Origin: Allacma fusca
Lineage: Eukaryota; Arthropoda; Collembola; Symphypleona; Sminthuridae
Assembly: GCA_947179485.1 (NCBI GenBank)
Contig: OX359245.1
Coordinates: 52,315,067 to 52,379,066 of the forward strand
Direction of reading: 5' to 3'
DNA: 64,000 nucleotides
Shown: positions 23,131-33,949 of the stretch, piece after piece
How positions within the stretch are numbered: the stretch's first letter is position 1
Layout: every line of letters starts with the position of its first letter
Notes under the pieces: generated by a model
Database searches by the model: none
The model's input: the letters and a program-made list of their open reading frames with translations, nothing else
What the model was told of the DNA's origin: nothing
Position numbers and translations under genes: made by a program

Positions 23131-24547
23131 TCAAGTTTTAACTTTCGCTGGAGCGTTTCTAAGCCAAGCTTTGATGTGAGCCTCAATTCCGGATTTAGTA
23201 GCGTCAGGAATGCTTCGCATGACAGATTCTGAAATACAGATAAAGAATGCATACGTAATCATATTTTTTAAATGATAATAATTTTCACGGTTTAGATTTA
23301 AACATTTTCCGAAAAATTAATTTTACCATGTTAGGACTAATCACTTACGGATGAGAATAGGAAGGAAAATTGTTTTACTGAAAGGGATTTTAACTTCCCT
23401 ATCTTTACATTTCTTTCCCACCCAGTTAAACTTTGAGGCTACTTCAGGGGTCATAATCTCCTTCATGGCTCGCTCTGTTGCCTCCTTCTGGGTCCGTCCA
23501 CCACATTGAGATAACAAGGTCACCTGTAAAATTATTTAAAAAGCGTGGACAAATGAATAGCGGACAAATTACAAAGATTTTATACTTGAACTAAATTCAG
23601 AGATTTTTACCACATTTTCAAGCTTCTCCTGGTCTGTGTCCAGCATTGTCGAGCCATCATTGAATTCATCAACGGTATTCATAGGGAGAGTAATTCCAGG
23701 GATCGAAAATACCCTTCCTGAATATTCATTCCGCTTTTGTCGGACTTCCAGTAGAATTTCCTTTTGAGTTTGGGTAATTTTTTCAAGTTTCCGCATCACC
23801 AATATTTCGAAAGCTAAATATAATGTTTTAAATGCCAGTTACCACACTTTGGAAGTTTGATTATTAGTATTTGAAAGGCAATAATTAAACTAAGTATACT
23901 CAGATCTAATCCCATAGACATATAGATACCTGTAGAGCCTCTGTCATTCACTGGCTGACTCACTGGAGAATAATTATTAGAAACAGTGAAACTGCAACTC
24001 GGCCTCGAACTGACTGGAGTCTTTAAGGAAGGCATTGGAAGTTCCAAATTGGTTTCGGAAATGGAATTTATTGAAGCTGAATTTTCTTCAATGTTGCTCA
24101 CGTTATCCACAGCTACCAGTTTGAAACCGATGTCAAATGGTTCGGCGGTAGTGGATGTTTTCACTTTTTTCCGAAGTTTACGACAAGACACTTCATCATC
24201 ACTTGACGAGTCGATATTTGAAGTGTCTAAATAATTGTTTCTTTTTTTCCGAGCCTTTTCAATAGAAGCTAGTTTTTAAAAATGCTTTGTTTATTCAAAC
24301 ATTTAAGTGAGAGCAACAAAAATAATTTTTGAAAAGATACGGCCATAAATTACTTACCGCAAAAATAAACAACTTACTTTAACACACATGTTTCCCACGT
24401 AGCTTGTGGCTTTATTCCAGCCTCAATCCAACGAGTCACATTAGTTGATTTGTCAGGCCATTTACAAGTTGTCTGATCACCAGAAATCCAAGCGCATGGA
24501 ACCACCTCAACGGAACTGTCCTTTTGGAACTCCACAACTGCGTACAT
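23131..24547 (-). CDS. DUF4806-type accessory protein of the CACTA-like element
   Basis: Exons (minus): 24547-24378, 24268-23930, 23813-23611, 23523-23349, 23228-23131; about 325 residues. The N-terminus MYAVVEFQKDSSVEVVP then WISG, CKWP and TRWI is the head I associate with arthropod DUF4806 proteins. The middle is Ser/acidic and Lys-rich (KARKKR, SSSDDE). The C-terminal part, CGGRTQKEATERAMKEIMTP then EVASKFNWVGKK, is the DUF4806 core. Phases fit at introns 2, 3 and 4. At intron 1 the strongest donor (GTAAGT, 24377) leaves phase 2 while the acceptor needs phase 1; a GTGTGT donor a few bases earlier would fit, so exon 1's end is uncertain. Its function is unknown. It sits beside the transposase in the same element and orientation, so a role in transposition or regulation is an inference. 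Confidence 0.72.
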
Positions 24548-24563
24548 ACTAAAATATTGATAA

Positions 24564-26626
24564 TTAAAAATTATGTCTCAAAACTGTAAGTATTTCTGAG
24601 TGGTCCTGCCGAATGTACATACACTTGGCCTTTATATTAGAAATTGGAACTAATTTTAAGGGCTTTGATAAATTTTCTTTTACTGTATGCATTCCTAGTA
24701 AGGAGCTTTTACAAGGATATGCGAAAACATCACCAACACTATTAATTGTTCTAGATAGAGTAAATATTTTCCCTGCAGAATCCAGTAAAATGTTTTCAGC
24801 TTTGTAGAACTCATTGTTTATAGTACAATAATAACTATCCTTGATGTTACATACTATTGAAAAATCGCTGAGAATACAACACCTAAATTGCTTAAAGTGA
24901 ACTGTTATTGAATCAGGCAAGGGGCCTGTAGAATGCTCCTGTTTTAGTAATGGTGAGTTTAACTCCTCGGTTGCATCTAATGACTCCCGTTCAAATAGTC
25001 AGCTTGATAACTGTTGAAGGCAGTTGGTAGGTCCACGAATCAACTTCTTTAAATTCCCCAAGTAACTTTCAAAAGGGAATGCGGAAAATTCATCTAAGCT
25101 TCCCAGGTGTTCGGCGTCATCCATCAAATGTATCAGAGAATGAACGTTGTAGCTAACATTTTCGTAGCCATAGTACTGTCCAAAAAAGTCAACAAAAATT
25201 TTAAAGCACTCGTTAGCAAAGGGATATTGGTCCACGCGGTTGCTCGTGGCGATTAATAATCCAGCTGAAAATAGTAGGTAATGTTCGTAAAACTTCTGTA
25301 GAATTTTATTTTGTAAAACTATTGGGGCAAGGTACAAAGTAAACAATCTTGCTTCTGTAGCCTTCCATTTTTCACAGAACTTTAGTGGCCGAGTTTTACG
25401 CTTAAATTCCACGGGAATGAATCGTCGATATGTTTGCAACAAATCGGAAATTCCATTTACCACGTTGGATCCTTGCCGCACTGGTCTAGGTCCACGAACC
25501 CAAAGTTTGCAGATTTTTCTTGTCAAACCAAGTAACGTCAAGTGCATGTAGTCATGAGGGAATGCTTTAATCATGTCAATATTTAAAGCTTCAAGCGGTG
25601 TTGGTCGTTCTTCGAAATCTATCGAGTGGTGGTTCGGATGAATCCTCTGCCTAAACGTTTCGTCAGTTCTTTTAGCAGCGGTGCTACAGTCAAAGTAAAC
25701 CTTTTTATTCCATTTACCCCTAACTTCACATTTTTCACAACCTGTTTTGCTATTATGCCCTTTAATACACTTTAAAAATGCTCTCGCAGGAGCATCGCAA
25801 ATGAAGACACATTTCCTAATATCTGCAATGTACTTGTTTTTTTTTTCACATAGAATTCATCCCTTGACACCTGTTGTAATTCCTTTATAAGGTTCTCCAA
25901 AAATTCTGAAATATTTTCGGGCTTTGAGCTTCCTAGATAGGCTCCAATCACAAACGGTTGTTTTTTACCAACGATTTGGCACAGAATTGGCCAAAGACTT
26001 GCGACATTATTGCTGCTGTTATTCTTAATAGGAATTCCATCTATGTTAATTTTTAACTTTAGTTGTATAACTTCGTCAAGTTCAGGCTCTTGCGACAGCG
26101 AATGATGCAGGTTATACAATAGACCAATGTGAACGTATTGACCACTTCCCATTTGTACTACATTGGAATATCTTGGGGTACTTAAAAGGGTCCTTGCACA
26201 GCTTGGAATATCCTCATGTTGCTTCTGAAGAATTTTTAATAGTTTATCCAAAGAATTATGGGGTATATTACATTGTAAGGCCCAATTTTTCAAATCTTGT
26301 CGAAGATCGAATTCTTTGACGTAACTTTGTCCGTCGGAACTAGACAAATTAGAATAATTTGACGAAGAACTGACATCGGAAGATGTTTCACTACTTGCAT
26401 AATCACAGCTTCTGATATCCAGATCCGGGGCATCATTGTATTTGAGTGAGCATTTAGTTTCACTGGATTCACTTAGGTTTTCAGGCACACTTGTATTTTT
26501 TAACGATTTATCAATTTCCGAAGCACGTTCATTATTTAACTTATCACTTAACTCTGCTAATTCCTTTTGTATTGAGATATGAATTTTTCTTCTCTTATGT
26601 CTACTACTGTAAATCTTAAATTCCAT
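24564..26626 (-). pseudogene. Transposase-like gene of the CACTA-like element
   Basis: One long frame read from 26626. It has a Ser/acidic N-terminus with KRRK; then NIDGIPIKN...LWPILCQIVGK and FVIGAYLGSSKPENISEFL; then FICDAPARAF...KGH with a CxxC pair, PLEALNIDMIKAFPHDYMHL and LDEFSAFPFESYLGNLKKL. These motifs are those of the animal transposase-domain proteins related to the tnp2-type (Transposase_21/DUF4218) group. Two lesions: a frameshift in an A10 run at 25840-25852, and an in-frame TGA at 24999-25001, after which the frame continues to 24564. With only two lesions the gene died recently, or the A-run error is a sequencing artefact. It is adjacent to, and co-oriented with, the DUF4806 gene. 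Confidence 0.75.
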
Positions 26627-27042
26627 TAATTCCAAATACAAATTTATTTAATATTCATAAAAATATTACCTGGTGCAAATCCGATGTATGGGACTAGTTG
26701 ACTTCCAGGAATCACTATAGTTATGGCCACGATTGTACGTTGATATTACAAAGAACGAAAGACATTTGGCGCCGTGTCCGAATGCGCATCTTGATGAGCA
26801 GATATACTTCAACGCCGATTTAGCATTACATTTTAATCATTAATATACCGGTGCTAAACAAATATCTTAGCTGTGCTAAGATACAATGTTTCTCAGACGC
26901 GTTGATATGAGCATTTAGCAGTCGATTTTCTATTGAATTTTTTATGCCAACGATTTTATGCATTGGGTTGCCATTAGGATAATGCTATAAGTTCTACCAT
27001 CATATTTTAACATTATCCAGATAATTATAGGTTCACTGGGAG

Positions 27043-27394
27043 TCTACGATAATTTGTAGACTACGTGGCTCTGTGGTCTTGTGAAATAATCTTATTTCAG
27101 ATCTAAGCAGTATGAATTACAAATATACTAGAAATGTTTACTGTTGCAATTCCACGATTTCATTTAAAAATTGTAGTTTCACAAGGGCACAACTTATCAG
27201 AATCTTACTTATATAATATATATTATAGAATACTTGTGTGTAATTATAATCTTGTGATTGGTTTCGAACATATTCTTTTTTTTTGTTTGAAGAAGTTGAG
27301 CCTTGAAGAAGACCACTGTTTGAGAACAAAACCCAGAGAAATATATTGGCTTCTAAATATTGTCCACGTAAACCAATCAATTCAACTTGAAACC
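27043..27394. repeat. GR upstream flank block, right part
   Basis: TACGATAATTTGTAGACTACG through TTTCAGATCTAAGCAGT matches 32757-32821 and, inverted, 49500-49560. It directly precedes the copy-3 receptor start and probably contains its promoter. Confidence 0.7.
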
Positions 27395-28962
27395 ATGCAC
27401 GAAAGAAGCCGATCGCGCTGCGATGACAACAGTTTTAAATCAAAACATGCAAATCATACATATAAAAATCATTTCAAGGAAAGGAAGTTAGCATCGAATG
27501 ATATTGTCTCATCAATAAATAGAGGATTAAAGTTCGCAACATTTTTACAAGGCCACCCGTATACCTGGAACAATGAGACTGGTCGCGTTGAAGTGGTCAA
27601 ATATGGTTGGCGATACGCTTGGTTTTGCTTCAACACTCTATATGGCCTGGCGTACGTTTTATTTGTGGTTGTTAGATTCGCACAAATTTGCATTTTCACT
27701 GGGGCGTCTGTTGCAATGCGACTCTATATGCTGTTTGTTACTTCGTTCTACCTGTTCTTCCTCATGGAGCAGTTCGTATTGGCTTCTAAACCTGTAGAAT
27801 TCTGTACCTACAGAAATCAAGTCACTGCATTCCTGAAAAGGTTTGAAGGTAACATAAAAATAAAACCTCCTGGTGTAATATTTACTAAAGATTTAATAAT
27901 ATTTTAGAAATAATTTTAGAACAAATAATTTATGAGTTGTCTTACACGCTGGCTAAGGAAATGCAAATGATTGATTTAATCCTCTTTGTATGTATAATAT
28001 GAATGAATGAATTAATGAATGAATGGATTTATTCGTGTTTTTAGAAACGTCTACAACACAATTGAGAGTGACTGAGTTTGAAATATATATAATATACATT
28101 TACTACTCTTGTACGTTTGGGAGATTGAACCCGATGGCTTTAAATCTGGAGAATTCTCGCTTTCTAAATGTTTACTAAAAACCATTTGAGATATCTGTAT
28201 CGGAAGTAATTGTAAGAACCACACAACCACATCAGTAACTACAACGAATTTTGTTTTAATTCGCTCTTCAACACGAATCGCAAGAGCTATTGTAGGAAAA
28301 TTGTTGCCCTAGGGAGACGCACGCTATAGAGCAATCGTGTGGAGATCCAGTGTAGATGTACATAAGTATTCCCATGAAGTATCTACATATGTATGTACAG
28401 TTATTTATTGTTGCGTAATCTCTGGTTCTTTAGAAGAGTACGTGTTACCAGTAGCGCCCCTACCGAAACTTGTTCGAGTTTCTCCGTACGTTTCAGCAGC
28501 TATAATGTCAATAATCGCTTCAAATATAACTGGAATAACTTTCTGCGTCTACTTTCGACCGGAGTAACCTGAGTTTTTACCATCATTGATTTCGAACCCT
28601 GAGTCCATGTCAATCGGATGGAAAATATTATTCACATTTTTCCAATTCTACTTCCTCTGCTTGTTGGGTCTTTCTGGAGATGTCGTTGTGCACTCTGTTG
28701 GTGGGTTACTCTTCCCAATTTTGGATATTATTCCGGAACTGAGGTAATGACAATTTTCAGACGGAACACGATTAGATGTGTCATTTACAAATATGTTGTC
28801 GGACTCAGTTTTGTGTTGTTAATAATTGTAATAGTTCCCGGGATTGTAAGCTGACAACAGACGAACTGCGGTCACCTGAACGGATGCTCAAGGTCTACAG
28901 ACAGCTGAATCGCATCATGTCCCTTTACAACCAAGGCTTGTCAACATATTTGATGACATTAC

Positions 28963-31554
28963 CCGCATAACTATTTTGCTTGGGCGACTATGGGAAATGC
29001 TTTCCCATATGAAAATGGATAGTATTTCCTATAGGATATGAATTGTTTCCAAAAGCTTGCCTGAATTTGACGTTTTATCCCATCGGATGTTCCCAACGTA
29101 AAAATCCCATCTGGTAAAAACAACTGATGACTAATTTCTGCTTAAATTTATTAATACAGGTTTTAAATTATTACAAACAAGTTCATTAAAATTGCCTGTT
29201 ACGCAATAACGCTGAAGTTTTTACAATTTTTGAAAACAATCAGTCACTTTCGGACAAATTCGGCATTTGAAAATAATAAACCTTTCCAAGTGACACAAAC
29301 TTTAAGAATAACGGTAATAAATAATACGATAATTTGTTTGTTTTTAAAAGGCCTAAACGGACTTGTCTCATTTTAAAGTTTGTGGAAACAAAGGTAAATT
29401 AACAATTAAAATTCCACATTCTACCATCTCCATTGCGTTTACTCGATGGAAGATTTACTCAATGGCATTATATCCCACCAATTAGCATCACAGCGTAGAA
29501 GTGTTCAAGTATTAGGCAATTGAAACAGTGTCAGAATACAGTATTGCATGCCTTATATTAAATAATTAGCTCGTGAATTTATTGAACGGCCCCAAAAATG
29601 CTTACAAAGAAAGGAAACGTTAACATTGCTTGAGAAACCGAAAGATCTAACAGTTGATTTGTAAGGTAGTTCAATCAATACGGTTTAAATAATTTCGTGC
29701 TTTAACTCAAATAAAAATAAAATATAAAATGAGCTCACGATCACATGTACTAATTTACTGGGACGCTGAAAATGCCTATTCAGTAGTGCAAAGAAGGAAA
29801 ATCTTGTCTGGGCTTGACGACGAATCTCTGATCGGACTAACTGTTTCGGTACTCTGGAAGCACGCAATACGTCTTTATTTTTAAAGCATCTTGGTTCTCA
29901 AGTTGATTAAAATCTAAATAGCCTTATTTTGTTTTTAGGTTCTAAAGGGGGTATGCGAGCTCTTGAGGATACAAAGGTTGCCGAAGCTGACCAGCTCTTC
30001 TTTCTGAACTGTACAGATTCAACCGAGTGGGGACTTCTGGACGAGGCAAGTTTCCTTTTTAAATAGTGTTTTAAGAAGTAAACTTCTCGTATTACTTTTC
30101 AATAACAGGCTATGTCAAATAATTTATTCTCCAACGAGTTACTCGCTTGTATTTTTTGTGTTTAGAACTCAGGTACTTTAGAAGACAGCGAGGCTTTGAA
30201 TTTAGATCGAGACGTTGGTGGAATCAACAATCCTAAAATCTCTGGGATAATTCAAGATTCAACCGCTACAATTGTAAGTTTAATTGCATGAGCTTTCGGG
30301 AAATGCAAAATATCTATAAACAATTAATTTTTGAATGTAGTTCAGTTTGCTTCGAATGACACTGATCCAAATAGGTTTCTCGCAGCTTACTGGCTTACTA
30401 ATAGTTTGCAGGGGCTGTATAGCATATTTTTTATATTTGGCCAAATATTGGTACACACTGTCAGAGCTACATAATTTTATTGTTAATTAATTTTAATTTT
30501 AATTTATGAATTCTTTAGGATCCCGCTGTGGCTCAGGATAATGACTTAATTATTAAATCCCTCGAAACAAAGCTTTCAAACTTGGAAAAACGACATCGAG
30601 AATTAAAAAGTAATTTACATTCCATTTTTATTTTATTAGGTGAATTTCCAACAAACTGTTTCTGTAAGTAATACTTTGATTAATTACGGACAGACACAAT
30701 GTTTGTAAATTTAATTTAATTTTTATTAGAGAGTGTGGCTTCAAGCAGTGCTGATAAGGACAAGCAGAAAGATATTGGATCAGGAGTTATGGTCTCATCA
30801 TCCTTTCTGACCTACATCAATCTTGGTTTTCGCGAGGATCCAGCAAAATATTTCAGAAAGTTGCTGTTTGAATCAGGATTGTTTGATCTAGAGACAATCG
30901 TGTTCCCTTACAGGGAAGCCGTCTGTAGTTACTAAGACCACAAGACCAGCTCTGGATCAAAAGAAGCTAATGGCAGTGAAAAGTAGAACCTATTATCTTT
31001 ACTGCCTTTATTCTTATAAATGTTGAAACACTTATTGTTAAATATTTTCTGAAAAATTCGAAATAGATTACATGATAAAAATTTGCAACCTTCATCCCGG
31101 GACATTTGAAATTCGGGATACAGCTGAATTCGATCGAAGAATTAAAAACGTTTGTTCGGATGCAAGGAAAAAGCTGGCCTCAAAGCAGAAGAAATTTGAA
31201 TAATCTCAAATAGTTATAAATAAATGTAACTGTAATCATCTACCGTGTTTTATGCTTCCAAATAATTCCTCGTTGTTAAATTTAATAAAAACAGCATAAA
31301 ATTCCACGAATTGAAACGTCTTCATTTTTAGATTTTAAAATAATTAAACGTCGAACATGTACTGCCGTTAAATTGTATCTTAAATCATATGGGAGGGCTG
31401 TGTATGCAATTTCTTTCAGAAAGTTCGTATGGGAAATGTCCTACCACAAATATATTGCGGGAGTGTTCTGACAAGACTCCCCATGGGATTTTCATCAAAA
31501 CGCCCAAGTCTCTTTCCCATGATGTATGCCCTGTATGACTCCCATGAAAACAGT
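28963..31554. mobile_element. 2.6-kb insertion in GR exon 3 carrying a BEN gene
   Basis: Flanked by TGACATTAC (28954-28962) and TGACAATAC (31555-31563), a 9-bp duplication of receptor codons with one mismatch. Near the ends are imperfect inverted strings ACTATTTTGCTTGGGCGAC (from about 28970) and, reversed, ACTGTTTTCATGGGAGTC. TGGGAAA/CCCAT words recur in both subterminal 200 bp. No transposase was found; the only gene is the BEN-domain gene at 29729-31203. The superfamily is not determined; 8-9 bp duplications occur in hAT, P and Mutator-like elements. Confidence 0.65.
29729..31203 (+). CDS. BEN-domain protein inside a transposon-like insertion
   Basis: Six exons that join in frame: 29729-29870, 29939-30045, 30166-30273, 30519-30609, 30730-about 30930, 31067-31203; about 260 residues. 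The N-terminus SRSHVLIYWDAENAYSVVQ then KIL is the BEN-protein head (VLVxW-D...YSVV). Exons 3-4 are an acidic/coiled linker (LETKLSNLEKRHRELK). GVMVSSSFLTYINLGFREDP then AKYFRKLLFESGLF, and the last exon FDRRIKNVCSDARKKLASKQ, resemble the start and end of the BEN fold. Intron 2 uses a GC donor (GAG|GCAAGT). The exon 5 donor is uncertain: a GTAGTT near 30928 gives the needed phase. BEN proteins bind DNA and often act as chromatin repressors. Every splice phase I could test fits, so it looks functional although it sits in a dead receptor exon. Confidence 0.68.
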
Positions 31555-31912
31555 TGACAATACAAGGACTCACCGTTCTTCTCGTCGTCTCTTCTCTTTC
31601 GGGGATGTTGCTGGTCAATGGATTAATGTCAGTTGTTCTGTGTTTAGTAGGTTTGGACGTGCTTTTGTCTCCCTTACGGCATATTGTTTAGCAGAGTGCA
31701 ACCTTCGTTCTACGAATTTGTTAAATCAATGGAAACAACAGGTACTAAGCACCGATCGGCATAATAGTGCTTGGTTGAGAAGGACTATTCGAGCAACACC
31801 AAGTTTAAAGATTTATATGGGCAATTTGTTTTACTATGATAAATTTCTAAAGCTCACCCTATTCAAAATCGTATTCGACAGTACCATTAATGTCACCTTG
31901 ACCACACGGTAG

Positions 31913-32590
31913 ACTCGGGGCTTAGTTGCAATTTTCATCATTTCCTCTCCTTGGGTTTACTAATTTATTAGTAGTACTCTTTAAAGGGTGTGCTTGTACA
32001 GTGTCTCGCTTCTTGTGGATTGTTTTGGGATTTTGCTACAAATGAACCTCAGTAAAGTATTCCATAGAATATAGATAATGAAAATAAGGAAATACTATAT
32101 TAGGGAGACGTGTCAACATTAATTTGCAACAACACATTATCTGTAAATAATTGTGCTATATTTAAATTTAAAAATGTTTATCAAAATGATTTATTTACTA
32201 ACATTTATAGATAAATTCAATTCACAACAGAAATTGTATTTGCTTTCACTCGGCATTGGTAATTGACTGAATTTCAGTTCTTTCTCAAGAATTTATTTTG
32301 GCAATTTGGGACCTGTGAGATAGCTAACTGAAACAATAATTGAATTTCCCACATAGCAGCAGCAAAATGATTTTTAAGGTTGTAAAAATTTGCATAGTTT
32401 CGAAATTCTCAGAAGGTCGAATCTTTGTTGCACTCATTTGGCTTGGGTCGTGACCCCAATTGCTGAATGAGTTTACTGTAAATTATAGGAATATTACTAA
32501 GTAGAAAATATGGAAAAGAAAACGTTTAATAACTGTCCCTTCTGTATGTCAGCTTTTTATTGTAGCACCCCGTAGGTTTTAATGTTTGAA
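31913..32590. repeat. GR downstream flank block (copy 3)
   Basis: Follows the receptor stop. From 32205 it matches the orphan block at 12895-13220 and part of 62990-63110. No gene seen in it. Confidence 0.6.
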
Positions 32591-32599
32591 CAGGGAAAT

Positions 32600-33065
32600 A
32601 CTCTATACTCACAACTATATGTCTTTTTTTAGAAGAGGAAATTAGGAAACATTAATCCAATTAAATCAGCAGTTCGGAAAATGTTTGCCAAATCGGTAAG
32701 TACGAAAATTAAGAAAAATTGGTTCATTTATAGGCAAGTTGGTAGGTAATAGTGTACGATAATTGGTAGGCCACGTGGCTTTATGGTCTTGCGAAATTAT
32801 CTTATTTCAGATCTAAGCAGTGGGAATTACAAATCTATTAGGCAATTTTTAATGTTGAAAATCTAGGAATTCATTTACGAATTGCAGTTCATTTCCAAAT
32901 CAAATAATCCCTGGTTTAACAAAACAAGTTGAGGGCTACAGTAACGGGCAAACCTTACCGGAATCATTAAACGTGTGTAATTATAATTTTATGCTCAATT
33001 TCGAACATATTCTTATATTTCCTTAGTTGTGTTCTGATAAGTCATTTTGAATTCTACAGACCTTG
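32600..33065. repeat. GR upstream flank block without a receptor
   Basis: Aligned with 22600-22730 plus 27043-27300, including TTGGTAGGTAATAGTGTACG (an empty site for the CACTA-like element) and TTTCAGATCTAAGCAGT. No receptor exon 1 follows; the sequence is lost before 33200, where word-repeat elements begin. Confidence 0.7.
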
Positions 33066-33204
33066 CTTGATATTAATGTTACCTGAAGAAGATAGTATTT
33101 AAAACGGCTATATTAAGTACAATTTTACAATAACGTTTCAGCTGGTGGATCTACGTCTTAAGTGATATTAGTATATAAAAAAATAATATCCTTCTTCTTA
33201 TTGC

Positions 33205-33610
33205 ATAGATGGGCGTTTTTTAATCCCTTGCCCTCACCTCACGAGGTATGTAAAAAAATCTTGTCGCATTCGCTCTCACCCATAACCCTCACGATACTTC
33301 GCGCTGGAACTCGCACTCAGACTCGTGAGGGCCTAATCTAAATCACAAGGACTCTCCCTCGGCCTCATGAGTCCATAAGTACGGCCTAACTGCCAGTGCA
33401 TTGCAATCTTGCTATCACGGATTCGTGACGGTCTACTCTTAACAACAAGCACTCAGTCTCGCCCCTCGAGTCTGAGGGCGAGTAGATGCGTCGCTTATCT
33501 TGAAGGTTTAGGCCATGACTAGTGCAATAGACTTAACTGCTAACCTCGTGAGGTGAGAACTAGGTATAATTACCCACCAATGGCGTGAGAAGTGCGAAAA
33601 GTCCCATCAC
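33205..33610. repeat. CTCACCTCGTGAGG-word element
   Basis: Words CTCACCTCACGAGG, CTCGTGAGG, ACTCTC and related forms recur at both ends and through the middle. It begins near TAGATGGGCG and may end near GTCCCATCA (33610). It looks like another word-rich hAT-type element, but no matching target duplication was found. Confidence 0.45.
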
Positions 33611-33949
33611 GTGAAACCTTGTCCTGATCCGTGGAAAAGTTGTGCAGTGAATTATTTGTCCAGCCTCGTCAAACCGTTGTCAAATAGTTGTCCCGTCTCG
33701 TCAAAAAGTAGCCCAGTCAATTATTTGCCCCTTGAAAAATGTATTCCATTTGGTTTCGTTGCCTCAAATAGTTATCCCATCCAGCCCAGTCCCTTAGTTC
33801 AGTATCACCCAGTTAAGACCTTCAAACATTCACTTAATTCTAGAGACCTTTAGCTAATTCTTCTGAACTTTAGCTAATTCTTAAGATCTTGAACTAATTC
33901 TACAGACTCGTTTATGGAAAAAGGTACAGCAAAGAGGAAATGTGAGAAT

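Larger units (their letters stand above)
22731..27040 (-). mobile_element. CACTA-like DNA transposon with two genes
   Basis: 4310 bp, inverted ends CCCAGTGAACC, 2-bp duplication AG (22729-22730 and 27041-27042). The boundary is confirmed by empty paralogous sites: intact TTGGTAGGTAATAGTGTACG at 32741-32760, against TTGGTGGGCAACAG...AGTCTACG here. It carries, on the minus strand, a transposase-like gene (24564-26626, broken) and a spliced DUF4806-type gene (23131-24547, mostly intact). The CCCAGTG ends with 2-3 bp duplications point to the CACTA/EnSpm superfamily; assignment by transposase is by resemblance only. Confidence 0.85.
27395..31912 (+). pseudogene. GR-like chemoreceptor pseudogene (copy 3), split by insertion
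   Basis: Exon 1 (27395-27848, start MHERSRSRCDD) is intact and ends in phase 1 at FEG|GTAACA. Exon 2 (28434-28743) has a TAA at 28565-28567 where copy 2 has TCA. Exon 3 starts at 28835, is interrupted at 28962 after FLMTL-equivalent codons, and resumes at 31555-31563 (GLTVLLVVSS). A further deletion near 31668 shifts frame before AYCLAECNLRSTN, and it ends at TTR-stop 31912. About 80% of the residues match copy 2 where aligned. An upstream in-frame extension exists, but the start chosen matches copy 5. The copy is non-functional as a receptor. Confidence 0.88.

Noticed and set aside
27134..27394. Receptor copy 3 starting at the upstream in-frame Met with 87 extra residues
   Set aside because: The extension lies in the non-coding flank block shared with sites lacking a receptor; other copies start at the later Met.
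28837..28842. AG-to-CG mutation destroying the exon 3 acceptor in copies 3 and 5
   Set aside because: An AG six bases upstream is conserved in all copies and keeps the same frame, so the change need not affect splicing.
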